Origin: Urechis unicinctus
Lineage: Eukaryota > Annelida > Polychaeta > Xenopneusta > Urechidae
Assembly (NCBI GenBank): GCA_034190875.2
Contig: CM067348.1
Location: 22,864,222-22,928,221 of the forward strand
Length of the DNA stretch: 64,000 nucleotides
Reading direction: 5' to 3'
Shown: piece after piece, positions 38,185 to 51,339 of the stretch
Position numbering within the stretch: the stretch's first letter is position 1
Layout of the letters: each line of letters opens with the position of its first letter
Program-made: the position numbers and the translations under genes
Notes under the pieces: model-generated
The model's input: only the letters and a program-made list of their open reading frames with translations
The model's database searches: none
Told to the model about the DNA's origin: nothing

Positions 38185-41100
38185 TTAAGAACGCTCTTTC
38201 TTTTTAACGGGTCGTTTCGAGTGATGTCTTGAGATGATGTCATTGATTCTTGACTGGTGATCTAGTACTTTGACGAGGCCCAGTTTAGCTTCCTGTAACT
38301 GGTCAACAACCAGCTGACTCCTCTGCAGGTTTCCCTGGATACCAGATGACACACAGCATCATCAACCATCGCATTATGCAAAGGAAGATAATTTACTTTT
38401 TCTGCCTTATTGTCTATCTTACAACTGTCAACCATTAAACTAAAGCAGTTTCAAAGTGCCGCTTCATGGATGAAATTAACTGATTCAGTTGATCATTTGT
38501 CAAACTGCTTTCAACAAGGAAAGGTATAGTCAATGGGAATGTTTTGATACGATCATCAACATGGATTGGAATATCTTTTTCAACACCGGATATATAAACC
38601 AAAGCATTAGGACACACAACATGATGTTTAAAATGCATGATCATTGATCAACATTTCTTCGTTACTACGCCACACCAGCATATATATATATATACCAGAT
38701 AAATCAATCCGACTCACCTGAGCCAGTTCATTCACCATGGTGATGTCATCTTCCACTGTCGGGTTGCTGGGCATTCTGGGAGAGACGTTTTCCTGTACGG
38801 ATGAGAGGTGGTCACACACGTCCTTCTCCAGATCCATCTGAGGCAAGATACACAAGATTGACAGATAGGGCCAGTACAGGCAGTGAGCTGGATCCCATCA
38901 CAAACGACTGATGTTGAAACACTAGATGATCAGAGCATTGTTTTAAAGGGGCATTTAATCCCGATTCCCCCCTATGTTTTGTAATGATATCCAAAAACTG
39001 AAGTAATCGGTGACCCTAGCCATGTTCATGGCCTTTGTAAAGTTTGAATTCTTATTGTGAATTTTAACCCAAATATGGCACATGGTAGACTCTACAATAC
39101 ATTCAAGTCTGAAAAGTGGAGGAGTTTGAGCCACAATACCAAAAAATGGTAGTTTTGCACATGCGTAGATACTGGTTCAGTTCGCTATTCATTTGAATAT
39201 ATTTGTAGACAAAATTTGGAGGCTGTTTTCAGCGTGCCTAAATCGATTAATCATCAATGATTTGGTGTTGCCAGTTACATGCACGGCTTAAAAACGAGCC
39301 ATTGTAGCAACTACACAAAGATGGAAGCAAAATAAAAATTGCACAGTGAACTGACACTGACCAGCTCTTCCATTTGGGCAGCCAGGTGGTATATTTTCCA
39401 GCCACTAGCTTTGGTATGTATTCCCCTGATGTTAGATAACTCATTCACTGTCGGCCTCCTCTCTTCTGTTCATCACAGTCAAAACAACAATATTCAAAAC
39501 ACAGCCTTCACAATTCACATCAAATTTCAAATAAAGATTTCTGTATTTTATAAGATAATTTCTCACCTTTGGGTTTGACTTCTGAGTATCTTTGGAAATG
39601 ATTATTGCGCGTTTTCCAGGAGCAAGTGTAGTAATTGAGGAGATTGAATCCTGGGTGTCTCCGTCGATCCTTCACCCAACGGATCCCTTCCTCGTCTACA
39701 TACTCCTCCAAGTCTACACCAACACACAGTCAACACCATGATAACTCTGGGGAAATTCTTCTCGTGTTCAGACCAAATATTCACATATTTCATACTCCTG
39801 ATTTCTGTATGAAGCTGCACAATAAAAGTCCATGCCTTAACTGAGTACATTATCAAGATGCTTCCTTGGTTCGGAGCAATAACTGCTTTGAATGATAATG
39901 ACCCCCAAACATTTTCAAATTCAGAATCAAACAATTCTTTTTATAGTCACTCGTTAATGCTGACTAAGACTAAGAACCATTCTGCAGAATGTTGATTGTC
40001 AGAACGTAGCCACGATTTGTAAATAAAACTGACCCTCTTTCTTGATTTCCTCCGCTACTTTTTCAAGTTCTTCATTGAAAGTAAGCTTGGAGGATGAGAT
40101 CATATCACCTTCATCAGATGAGCTGCCCTCATCTATCTGGAATTCCTCATTGGCATGTCTGCAAACACATGACCACATGGCATAGATGATGACATGGTTA
40201 TAACCACGGCATAACCATCAGGTGGGATCATATAACCACCGGGAAGTGGTCGTAGAAATATCTACAGCTTTGAATAACCTGGGAAATCAGGGCAGGATCA
40301 GGTCAAAAATATGAAATAAAGTAGCAACGAATATGAACATTACACTAAACAACGAATGAGATGGCAAGGAATGTTTGATTGAAACATATTTGGACATGGC
40401 ACAATGTCTCTATCCAGACAGTGTATCCAAATCAGAACAACATCAAATCTACACATCAATAGAGATCAAAACCGAGCAAAGCAGGTCAGATACTCACAGT
40501 AACTGTTTCCTGGGCTTTTTGCGGGGAGAAGCTTCTATACTGTTAGTAACTGAAGAACAGCCATACATCCACCCCATCATCATCAACGAATCAACACTCA
40601 CAAGTGACACCATGTCAGAGGAATATTACAGTTTGCATACTTCGATTGCAGCTAGATTTTGTTTACCATTTTCCACACCGTCTACTGGTTCCTGCTTGAG
40701 CTTGATTTCGGGGTTGATGGTTGTGAGTAATGGTGTGGACTCGTTGGAGGAGGCTGTGTCTGTGGAGGACTGGCTGTTCTCACGTGAGGGGTCCCTGATT
40801 CAACACAACCACGATACTTATAATCAGAGCCCTAATGTCAAGTAATGATATAGGCTACATAGAGAGGCAGACAGAGATTTATATCCTGTTCTGTGATTTG
40901 AATATAAGACTGTGATTTGAATATAAGACTGATTCAGATAAGGAAAAAGTCTTCCAATGGAATCATGCCAGGTGAATATATAAAATTAGCATTAACAGTA
41001 ACCTGACTTTGGTCAATGATTGCCCTGCTTGGCCTGAATTAATTTCTCATCATAGGAAATTATACCCTATCTGATGCTGTTGTGGTTGGGGAGGAATTTT

Positions 41101-44100
41101 CTTTGTCATAACAGCTTTTTGACTGGACTTTTATAGTTGAAAGTGAGAAGACATGATTCCAACAATAATATTTTGTTTTCATATCTGAATGACAGAATAT
41201 GACACCCAACTTCAGATGTGATTGCGTCCATGTGCAACCAATGAATTGCCGGTGCCAGCACACAGAAACAACATCCATCAAAAAATTTGTTCCACTAGCG
41301 GAAACAAAAATTCCACCTTCAAAAGTGAAACTTGCAAGTTCCAACGTTGACTGGCAACAATTGAAAAATGTGACTTCCGGGCGAGGCTTCTCCATAATGT
41401 TTATCCTTCAACAGTTAATAATAATGATTACATTTATTTTTAACTGAAATAGGATACTGATATTGAGTTTTATTCAATTGCACCAGGAGATTAAAATGCT
41501 TTTATGTTCCAATTAATCAGAAAATTTCCCCTCCATATTACAAAGCATGAATGCCAGTGGGTTAAAAACAGATACAGACAACATCAGTAAGCCTGCTGTC
41601 ATGGACATATATCAAAATTATTCTTTTGCAGTGAGATTATCTACGAACAAAACCATAAGAAGGCTCTTAAAAAGACATTCCGAAATACCATACTGAAAGC
41701 AAGCTTAATCAGATTTAGCAGGTTTCCATAACTGAATGCAATAAGCAGGTGAATGAATGCCATTAGCAAATAGCCCCTTGAGCTTTCCATTCCTATGAGA
41801 CACTGAATAAGAAAAAAAAATATAGCCTTACAGTATAGATTGCTTGGGTGACGTGGGCATCGACAGTGCCATGGTGCCATCAGCGGGACTACTCGTTTCC
41901 CGTAGTGACCCGCCAAGGAAGTTCTTCTTCACCATAGTAACACTGAAAACATGTCATTGTTGTCATGGAGAGAAAAAGAGACCTTCTACATAGAACTGAA
42001 TTCATGACTGGTATAAAAGGATCTCAAGATTTCAGGGGGAAACTGGGATGAGACATTATGGAGACAGTTTTGTATTGGTGTTTTACCCTTCATTTGGCCT
42101 TTTGCGCAGGATGCTCGGTCTGGCTGGGGAAGCAGGAGGCTGAGAAACAGACGTTTGTTGAGGTGTTGCCATGGAGATGTGTGTTGCTGAGGGCACTGGT
42201 TGAGCAGTGAGGTTAATGAGTGTATACTGCCCTCAGCTGTCACTCGAGGTCCTGCAAAACACATCCAAATACAACTTCTACTCTTACATCAAAACCACCA
42301 AATACATGACATTAATTAATGACAGCAAGTGTCAGTTATTAAATTATATTGTCATTCAAAGGCACCAATATTTAAGATTACATTTGTGGATGTCAAGGTT
42401 GATGACTAAGGTCATGATAAGTCTTAACCAGCAACCTCTTATCAAACTTAGTGAGGTCCTGACAAAGGTAAGGGCCAATTAATTAAAATTGATGACTAGC
42501 CTTCAGCACTGGCAGCAGAGAAGTGAGACTGAAGAATGTTGGGATGTCTGATGGGGTCAATGGGCATTAAGTTCACTTGATTGATTCTCATGCTCTGGTT
42601 GGGAGCTGCTGCTGCAACTGCTGGTGTTGTCACGGATACTGCTGTTGTGGCAACGGGATGCTGCGTGGCTGCTTGTAAGGAAGCAGCTAGGTTGGGGGTT
42701 TGACTTGATGCTGCGGCTGCGCCAGAGATGGAAACACATAATAATGATAACATGATAAAAATAGTAATCTTAATTGAATTTTATAGAGAATTTTTCATAT
42801 TGCAACTTATTCTTAGGGTTGGATCTTCCTTCAGCAAATTTCATACAAAAAAACACAAGCTCCAAACAAAGAAACAAAAGATTGTGATAGGTGGCTTGGT
42901 TTTACCTATTGTGGTGGGTCTGATGGCTGCAGAGAAAGGGGGCTGACCAGGCATGGGTTGAACAAACAGGTTATTGTAGATGTAATCTGGTGCTAGATTG
43001 ATTGGTATCTGAGGACCTGGAGCAAAACCCGCCCGGGATCCACTGAAAAGTACCAATACTCAACACATAAATGACATGAACTTGTTCATACATAGCAAAC
43101 AAAAACTTCGCTGAACTGAACTTCTTTACACATTTACAGAGGCGGAAGATTTGAATTACACTCAATGTTTGATAACAGAAAAATAATACAGAATGTATAT
43201 CAGAGGAGTGGATCGGGAGTTTTACCTGTCAGGGTTAGGATGAAGTTCACCACTGTTTGACACCACATTCATATTCATGTTTGTGGAAGAGATTGTAGTG
43301 ACAATAACTGGCTGACCCCGGTGACCTTGGTTGCCAGGTGCGGATGATGCTGGGATAGAGGTGGCATGAGAGATCACCTGACCACCGGAAACATGACTTC
43401 CAGTCTGACCCAACTGACCTGTTGTTGACCCATGACCTCCCGTTGAACCGACCTGATTACCAGCTGACCCTAAGAGACCAAATGATCCCAATTGCCCTGA
43501 AGATACGCCAGATTGGACTGAAGATGCAGTTGTGAGTTGAGGTCGGAGCTGCAGGGAGTTAGGGATGCCCTCCCGAGGAGGGTATGCATGCTGCTCTGGA
43601 GTACCTGCCATGGAGAGGCCTGAAGGCATCTGACGCTGTGGGGGCACTTTAGCTGAAAGTCATTCCGACACAAATTAAGACTCTTTTTAATAACATAATC
43701 TTGACACAAATGACAACTTGCACAAGATATTGCCACAATGTCTTTCAGATAAAGGAATCAGTAAAGTTTTTTTCACAATAGAATTTCAATGATTATGGAT
43801 GAAATTCACCTTTAAAGCAAAGACACGGAGGACATTAAAAAGGCCATAAAAAAGGTGATGAAATACTGACCAACTGGTATTGAATTGTTGCTTGGCCCCA
43901 AGGCTGCAGTACTTGCTATTGTAGCCAAATTACCCAAGGCAATGGAACTAGGTAGATTACTTCCCTGTGCAACTGTACAACAAAAGGAACATGTTGAGGG
44001 GAAGAAAATAATTTGGAAATCACACAAAACCATCACAATATGTAAGTGCTGATTACAGGCAAGTTAATTAATCAACTGACCAACAGTTACGTTGGAATGT

Positions 44101-47100
44101 CAAGGACACTATTCAAAACCTAGATCAAAACATCTTATTTCTTTTCCAGCATCTTTTCCATTACTCAATTAAATGATAGATGCTGCTTGCACAAATGAAA
44201 GCCGCACATTATTCATGAATGGCTATGATTACCTTGTTTGGGGAGAGATGAGGCAGTGAGTGTGGTGGGTGTAATGGTATTGGTGGGGATGAGGGCGTGG
44301 TGTTGAGGCCCCGCCTTCTGGGCTCTAGCCACGCCCTGTGTCAGATTAACTGCACCACTTGCACCTACAAATGAGAGCCAATTATTCATCAATGAACCAA
44401 ACTCTTTTGCTAATTAACAAACTGAACTAATTTTGTTAATCCTTCCTTCAGGCAGAAAAATCTCCCTTCACACGTTTTTCAAAAAGACAACTATGGTGCT
44501 CATTTTTTTCACAGCTTAATTTAACATTGCAAAATGAAATATTGATAGCTGCTGTATGACAGGATCTGTCAAGAAATGAAGCTAGATAACTTCCATCATC
44601 ATACACATACATTTATATATAATGTATATAAACATGACATTGAATTACCTAGCTTGGCAGCCATATTGGCAGCAGGGTGGAGCTGTGTGGTTGGGTTTTG
44701 GCAGACAACCACCTTATGTGGCCTCTGATGTGTCCCAACTGCACATGGTACAACCAGGCATAAGTACAGCAAATAATAGCCCTTACATCAACATACAATC
44801 GGGATACAGAATGTCTAGCCATTAGGGGATGTATTGGTGCTCACCAGTATTGCCGACGGTTGCTGCTCCAGGAACGATCGCTGCTGGCAGCTTCTGACCT
44901 CTCACTTGGTTCTGTGATAAGTTCAAGGCTAAACACAACAATTCAATTTACCAATTGATGAACTTGGCGACGAGATAAAAGCAAATTACGATACGATCAT
45001 CACATTCAAAATAAGTTTTACAACCACTATGAGGACAAAATCTTTCATTAGAACTGGCAGATTCATAGCCCGGCTCTGGGTGAATCGCCTTGATGACGAT
45101 CACCACCAATTTATCATTTGCTGAAGCGTTAATGCATTTCTTACCTGAAATGACGTCATCAATATCCATGAAATTTTACGATGCAACTAATGATGTCACT
45201 GACAACATTCAACCCAAATTTTATGGGCGTGTGACGGTTATCAACGATTTTAATCTGATGGATTACTTTTTTGTTAATTTTCTTAAAATCTTATGAAAAC
45301 TACTGATTTTTTATAACAGGATATATTCCGGAGAAATTTGCAATTGAATTAAGCTATAAAATGGTGTAAATTTTGTAAAGATAGAACAATAATTCCCAAA
45401 GATTTTCGAGGACCTTGACCTTATTTTGAGGTTAAGGTCAACAAAAAGGGTCTGGGTTCTGGGTCTGGGTTCGTGCCAACCTTTTAAAAGAAACATTTCA
45501 AAATTTCAGAAAAAAAAATTGCAAGCCAAATCACCTGCCCCCAAAAAAGTTTAATATGATACAGGTAAGAGAAAACACCAGGTATAGTGATTACCTGCAG
45601 TGACACGGGGTGTGGTAACGCTGACTATGGTGGCTGGTCCGGTGGTGACGCCTGTTAACTGCTGTGGTTGGTGAAGTAAGGGGGTTACCGACGACTGGGC
45701 TGGTACCATGAGCTTCTGGGTACCACCTGCTTGCCCCAACTGGTATACACAATAGGTACCCATCACTAACACACACTTGATGCTGTCAAACAAGACAATT
45801 CAACAGTCACACTAAACTTCCCAGGTTCATCTGGCCCTACACTCACCTGCAGGTGCTGCACTTGTCGCGAGGCAATCAGCGGTCTGGTAGGTACCTCCAC
45901 AACTGGTCGCTGAAGTGACTGCTGTTGGGTCATGGCCAACTGTACTGCTGCTGCTGCAGCCGTAGTTGCTGCTATGGCAACTGATGAAGAAGGATTCCCA
46001 GTGGCTTGTGCCATCATATTCACAGGGATAGCCCTACTGACATTCAATAAGGCAAACATAATCATTTCACACCTAGAACCGCAGTAACATAACATTTTCT
46101 AAAAAACTATTCACACAGAAACACCAACCGTTGGTTGTCATGGACACTACTGACATTAGGACCAGTTGCTATGGAGACAGCAGGGGAAGCCGGCCTCATA
46201 TTGGGAGCAGGTATTATTTGGCGTGGAGCAAGCTGCCCTGCTATATTGGGAATGAGTGTAGCCGGTGCCACGGCTGATGTGGATGTGATCTGTAACCCAC
46301 TGGGCTGGTTCTGCCGTAGTACATGAGTGGCTACGTTGGCGACTTTGGGTCCGGCTAGTGCCGAGGCAGCCACAGCGCCTGTCAGCAACAACATCATTCA
46401 TGGACTGGACATGTAAGGGTTTTATCACCTCATACCAAAGAATGCAAGTGTAATTTTAAAAACACCCCACTCTGTCATGACTGTGACATAACAACAAGAG
46501 GAGAAAAACTGATGGGGAAAACATGAGACTATATATGTATAGCAAGCTCAGATACACCCTGACAATGATAACTCAACAAATCACAGTAAGGACACTGACA
46601 TATAAAACACCAAGTGAGACAGATCTCTAACCTCTTGGCACATGAGTGGAGTAAGCCTGAACAATCTGGGGCTGTGTACCCGTGGCTTGAATCTGGTGAC
46701 CAGCAGAAGGAGTGTGTGAACCTGATACATGCTGTGCAACATGCTGTTGAGATTGGGGGAGTGACCCCCGGATCAGGGATGCCATCTGAATCTGAAAATA
46801 CAAGTTCCATTAAGCTAAAATCATTACAAATATTCAATGGGATGAAACTATTTTTCTATATATTTCCCACAAACTCATATCTACATTAGTATAGCAGAAT
46901 GGTGATTTAAGACTGGTAGGATGACTACTCACCGGGTTGATGATGCCCCCTCCAGATGTGTTCCCCGTGATATTGCCTGCCATGGTTATAGCCTGTATGG
47001 TAGGTACAGCAGCGTGGGGTGTGGAGGCCAACCCTCCTGATAGTGTGACTACAGGGGTGGCTTGAGCTAGGTGGGTGGCGTTAGTGGGAGTTAAAGCGCG

Positions 47101-48317
47101 TGTTGAGGTGGCCTGCTGGGCACCCACCACTGGCAGCTCCTGGGCAGTCGTGTTGCCCATCACTGCTATCATATTGAGAAGGTAACATAAGACAATTGGC
47201 AGATATATTAGGACAGCCCATCTAAGTCAAAATTGTGATACGTTTTATCCTCTATTAACGTGGTGATCAATACATCAAATCAAAAGATGTTCGAATAACC
47301 ACAGTATCGTCTCAATATTTAACAAGAATGGATATAAATCGGCTGGTTTTACATGCAATAAATAATGTTATTGACTCCACTTGGTAAAACCCTAGATCAT
47401 TTCTGTTCTACAAAATATGCTTAGGGAATCAACAAGTTTTTAAACTGCTATATATCCATAGCAAATATATGCTCTTATCAATACCACCAATAGTACTGCA
47501 TTTGTGATAAACTCCCAAACTCCTGTTTATTTACTACAAACAACATACATGCATAAACAAAGAATGACTGTAATAAAACAAGGTCAACAATAACAGATAT
47601 CCCCAAAGCTTACACTTTGGATTGATTTTTTTATAACAAGAATAACATACACGCCATAATATGATTTCATGATCATATAACGCCCTGATAATCTTGCATC
47701 ACTTAGCAAGCATCTATGAACCATTAGAAAGATCGTTCAAACACAGATATTAATATTTATTCTTATGAATGTACATGTGTGGGAAATGCATTATGGATGG
47801 TGATGATACATCAGTAACTCTCACCTTGGGGGTTGAGTTTGGTGACACCAGGGTGTGGTGAAGATATACTCAGCACTTTGGTGCCCGCAGAAGCTTGAAC
47901 TTGGGTCACCAGGTTGCCTGCTTGCCCCAAAACAGCACCTCCAGCTAAAGGTGCAGGCGCTAATGTCCGGCCCTGGCAAAGCAAATACAGCGCACAATTA
48001 CACTATCATCATACGGTAAGAAAAACTTAACATATGTAGTTTTTTTATACCTTATGCAGGGGAGCAGGGGAATATTCAAAAGAATGCCTTAAAAAGTAGA
48101 AATATTTACAAACATAAAACTCATTCAATGCAGCCATTACCTGTATCAGCGGTTTGTATTCTGGGTAGGCTGGAATATCAGGTCGTTGAGAGGTAGAATG
48201 ATGGACAGCCTTGCTGTGAAGTCTCTGTTGTTGCTGTTGCTGCACTGTGGCGCTGTCAACAGTGATGAGCTTGCGGTCAGAGGTCTCGCCCCGAGAAGAA
48301 AGACCATGACCACTCAT
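38185..48317 (-). CDS. SAP130: SAP130, Sin3A-associated protein 130 homologue, complete, 23 coding exons
   Basis: Nuclear subunit of the Sin3-HDAC corepressor; its conserved C-terminus contacts Sin3. Exons: 48317-48141, 47972-47825, 47165-46933, 46791-46632, 46378-46129, 46036-45847, 45739-45595, 44928-44845, 44738-44649, 44364-44233, 43972-43871, 43652-43226, 43042-42906, 42716-42501, 42231-42087, 41942-41832, 40794-40667, 40549-40498, 40158-40034, 39713-39567, 39465-39362, 38837-38718, 38334-38185. Total 3573 nt, 1190 aa (human about 1050), phases consistent throughout. Long Ala/Thr/Gln/Pro-rich disordered N-terminal part with Q6 in exon 1. Diagnostic blocks: ARPSILRKRP (exon 15), ASPRKKPRKQ (18), EEYVDEEGIRWV and HFQRYSEVK (20), ASGWKIYHLAAQ (21), LEKDVCDHL (22), VKVLDH and Lys-rich tail VKKKERS (23). 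In-frame TAA TAA just before the ATG supports the start. All introns look GT-AG except exon 14 to 15, apparently GC-AG. Confidence 0.95.
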
Positions 48318-48329
48318 GGTGCATTATTA
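48318..48329 (-). other. SAP130 5' UTR piece with upstream splice acceptor
   Basis: On the minus strand a tract ending GCCTGTGCAG is followed by TAATAATGCACC and the ATG. The CAG looks like the acceptor of a 5' UTR intron, so the promoter should be further right, perhaps 48500-49100 where CpG words become denser. Inference from splice-site shape only. Confidence 0.5.
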
Positions 48330-49299
48330 CTGCACAGGCAACATTTGAAAAAAGAAAACTATACATTAGGGTTAGAACATGCTTTTTGATCACTCCATCA
48401 TAAGATAATTGAATCTAATTCATAAAACAGATTTGATGGTATACAGAACATTGAATAATGTAATATCGTTGACAGAGGAAGTTAATGTGTCAGTCAATAA
48501 AACCATACAAAAATGACTGTCAAACCCAATGTGGCACAGCCTACCCCTCGATTAGCTCTTAGTAATCTGATTTGGTTTCGAGCCATGTCGGCAATAACAC
48601 GTGGTCGTTGTTTACATTTTCTAAATATAGCAAGATCGAGTAATGACGTAGAACCGCGCAAACGAGGTTGAATGTATGTGCGCGAAGGATTTCCCCCGTG
48701 TCGGCTGTTGTTGAACACTTTACCCAACCACTAACACTGACTAAAAACAGTTGCTTGATAAAATATTTCGACAGATGATCCACTACAAAACCCTGTCTGC
48801 TTTGGCGACATCCAGCGTGATTGAATACGAACGAGAAACAAGAAAATCAACTTCGTTGTCAAACCCCGTTCGGCATCCAACAACTGTCGATACCGAACGA
48901 AAACAGCTGTATGTTGCCAGCTAAGGCATAAAAATTGGTTCGATGAAAATAAAAAAATGAATGCTCATAAGGTTCCTTGTTCACTCTTTAACCGTTTATG
49001 GTAATTTCGTCTCACCTTTTACACGTAAAGGGCAAAAATTCTGAAAAATACGACGGAGGGCAGTTTGGCCTGGTTTCAAATGGCAGCACTTTTACAGCAG
49101 AAACGTTTATGTTAGCAGGTCTGTGATTCGTCAGCTTACTCGAACATCCGGTGGCTGGTTTTTTGGAATTGAGGTGCGATTGTATATTGTGTACATGCAA
49201 TATTGATGTGATATATCATCGCCAGATAATTATATTTTTTAACTTGCTTGTTATTGAATATTTTATGGAATGGCGCTTCTATAAACTTTGAATGACATT

Positions 49300-51335
49300 T
49301 GGTTATTCATTTTTTTTGGAATGGGATCAACACAAAAAATAGTTCAGCTCAATGATACAACAACCTAGCGGTTGACGGCTACGCATGCTTTGATTGTTTA
49401 CGTTATTGTCAAGGACCAAAATCGCATGGTAGTTTTTGTCGGTCACTGATTATTGTCATTACGAAACTGGTTCGACGGTCGTTAGATTGTCATTTTTATG
49501 CATCGTAGTCACGAATCGATACTTCAGTAGACTGTTGATTACGGAATTGCTGAATTGGAAACAGTTTATAAGCTTTTATCGGCAGTAGGGGAAAAATGAG
49601 ATTTTATCCATGTCACCAGACCTCACTATCATTGACTTTCTGTTACTGCGGATATTGAGGCTGATTGTAGGTCTACTATCATCTACGTCATGGCCATCGG
49701 GAATGACTGTCGATGCGGCACGTGGCGGCTACGACACCCCGGGAGTACGGACAAATACTGGTTTAACTTTAAGGCAGCATATGGGGGCCTAGGCTACTGT
49801 TGTAGTTCATAGGTTTCTGGTATCAGTACTTATTCAATATTGTTCAATGATTGGTCAATAAATTATACATATAATGTATTATCCACTGTTGATCATGGGA
49901 AGCAAACTTCAGATTTCAAAGACTGACGACAGGTGACACAGCCAGTACTCGTGGATGTCGGGTCATTAATTGGGTTCTGGTTATCTCAGGTTTACCCCTG
50001 TGTCCTGCTCTGAAAGGCTGTTTCTCTTTGGCTGCTTAGCTTGGACTGACCAGATATACTGCCCTCCGCAGGGAGTTAGTCAGATAAATGTACACATGGG
50101 CTATGATATGAGAAATGGAGCTTGCCCAAATTATCGAGACTTTGGTGAGATAACTTTGCTTTCTTATTGAGTCATCCGTTGGCTGAAGAAGCAGACGAGA
50201 CGGAGTTGCTGGAGGAGATCTTTACCAGGAGAGATATATTTTGCAATTGCTACCTTCGTGATATAGACGATGTGTATGTTGAAATAGCTCGGGGGTGTTA
50301 GCAAGACGTTTTGACGCATGTTTACTTGCTGTGAACACCACTCAAACGATTGAACAAAAGAAGATTTACTTTACTTGCAATATGTTCTGAACGAAGAAAT
50401 TAACATAAAACTTGTATGAGCCTCAAGCAATATCTTCAGCAATAATGAATGTGAACATAACATAATCATGACCTATAATGCGGTCGTGATATTTCTGTAC
50501 CGCAAATATAGTGCTGCCAGGTCTCACACTAGTGCGAAGAACTGCAGTCAGATCAAAGACGCAGCGCCCTAGTGTAGACTGCGTCCCAGACTCCAGGGGT
50601 TCCGCTACGCTTCTCGCCCTTGGCGCGACTATTGAATATCATTAACATGTAAGGGCCCGGAGCCAAGGGGCTAGGGGACCTTGACTAGCTCTGATGGTTT
50701 CCTTACCACATTGACGAGACAGAAAAACGCGCGTCATATACGTCAATTGCTCAGTGTTTTCTCTGAATGACGTTGAAGATCACAAATCTAAAGTCATTGC
50801 ATTGCAATCGAAAGCATCGATATGATATATTTTAGTCCGATAATGACGTCTGTTTGTTCAAATGGATACCTTATCCGAAGTTCAAGACTATTATTATTAA
50901 CAAATTTCTGACGGAATCGAAGTTTTGATAAAATATATCGATGGCTTATGCGGTACTGATCGGTTTTAGTAAGGTGTGTCAATTATTTAATTACAATGAA
51001 ATGATTGGTATCTTCCCGAGCGCGCGGATATGGTTTTGATCTGTCCGTGATATTTAAGGAATTGTGATAATGCAAATGTGCTTGGAGATGTGACGGAGTG
51101 GTTTTCTTGATAGTGAGGGAAAAGGAAATTCCTCAAGCCTAAATAAATGGCATTGTGATCCCTTCGAGTAACTGTTTCATTGCGAAGTGGCGAAGCTTGT
51201 AACTGTTTCATAGAGAAGTAGCCAGGGGTACAAATAATGTTATGTGAGCAAAACCGAAAATTAGAAACACATACGCTATCTGGCAACGTATAACATTTAC
51301 GATATCTAATGGATCGACTTGCATTGCGTATGGCG
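49300..51335. other. Intergenic; possible unrecognised plus-strand exon at 50072-50144
   Basis: A plus-strand segment with a pyrimidine-rich acceptor (CTGCCCTCCGCAG) and donor (TTTG, then GTGAGATAAC) would encode 24 codons, GVSQINVHMGYDMRNGACPN and five more. The peptide looks non-random but I cannot assign a family, and no neighbouring exon is convincingly linked. The rest of the stretch shows no gene; it also contains the element at 50575-50687. Confidence 0.2.
50575..50687 (+). mobile_element. TAG...CTA element family 2, 113-bp micro-copy
   Basis: First about 52 bp (TAGACTGCGTCCCAGACTCC...) and last about 60 bp (...GGGGACCTTGACTA) match the ends of 28532-29237, with the middle deleted. 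Flanks GCCCTAGTG and GCTCTGATG agree at 6 of 9, consistent with an older insertion. Confidence 0.7.
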
Positions 51336-51339
51336 TTGA

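Noticed and set aside
42070-42264. Minus frame beginning MCFAGPRVTAEGSIHS as SAP130 exon 15
   Set aside because: The conserved SPARPSILRKRPNEG block is in a different frame; using the conserved frame moves the acceptor to 42232/42231.
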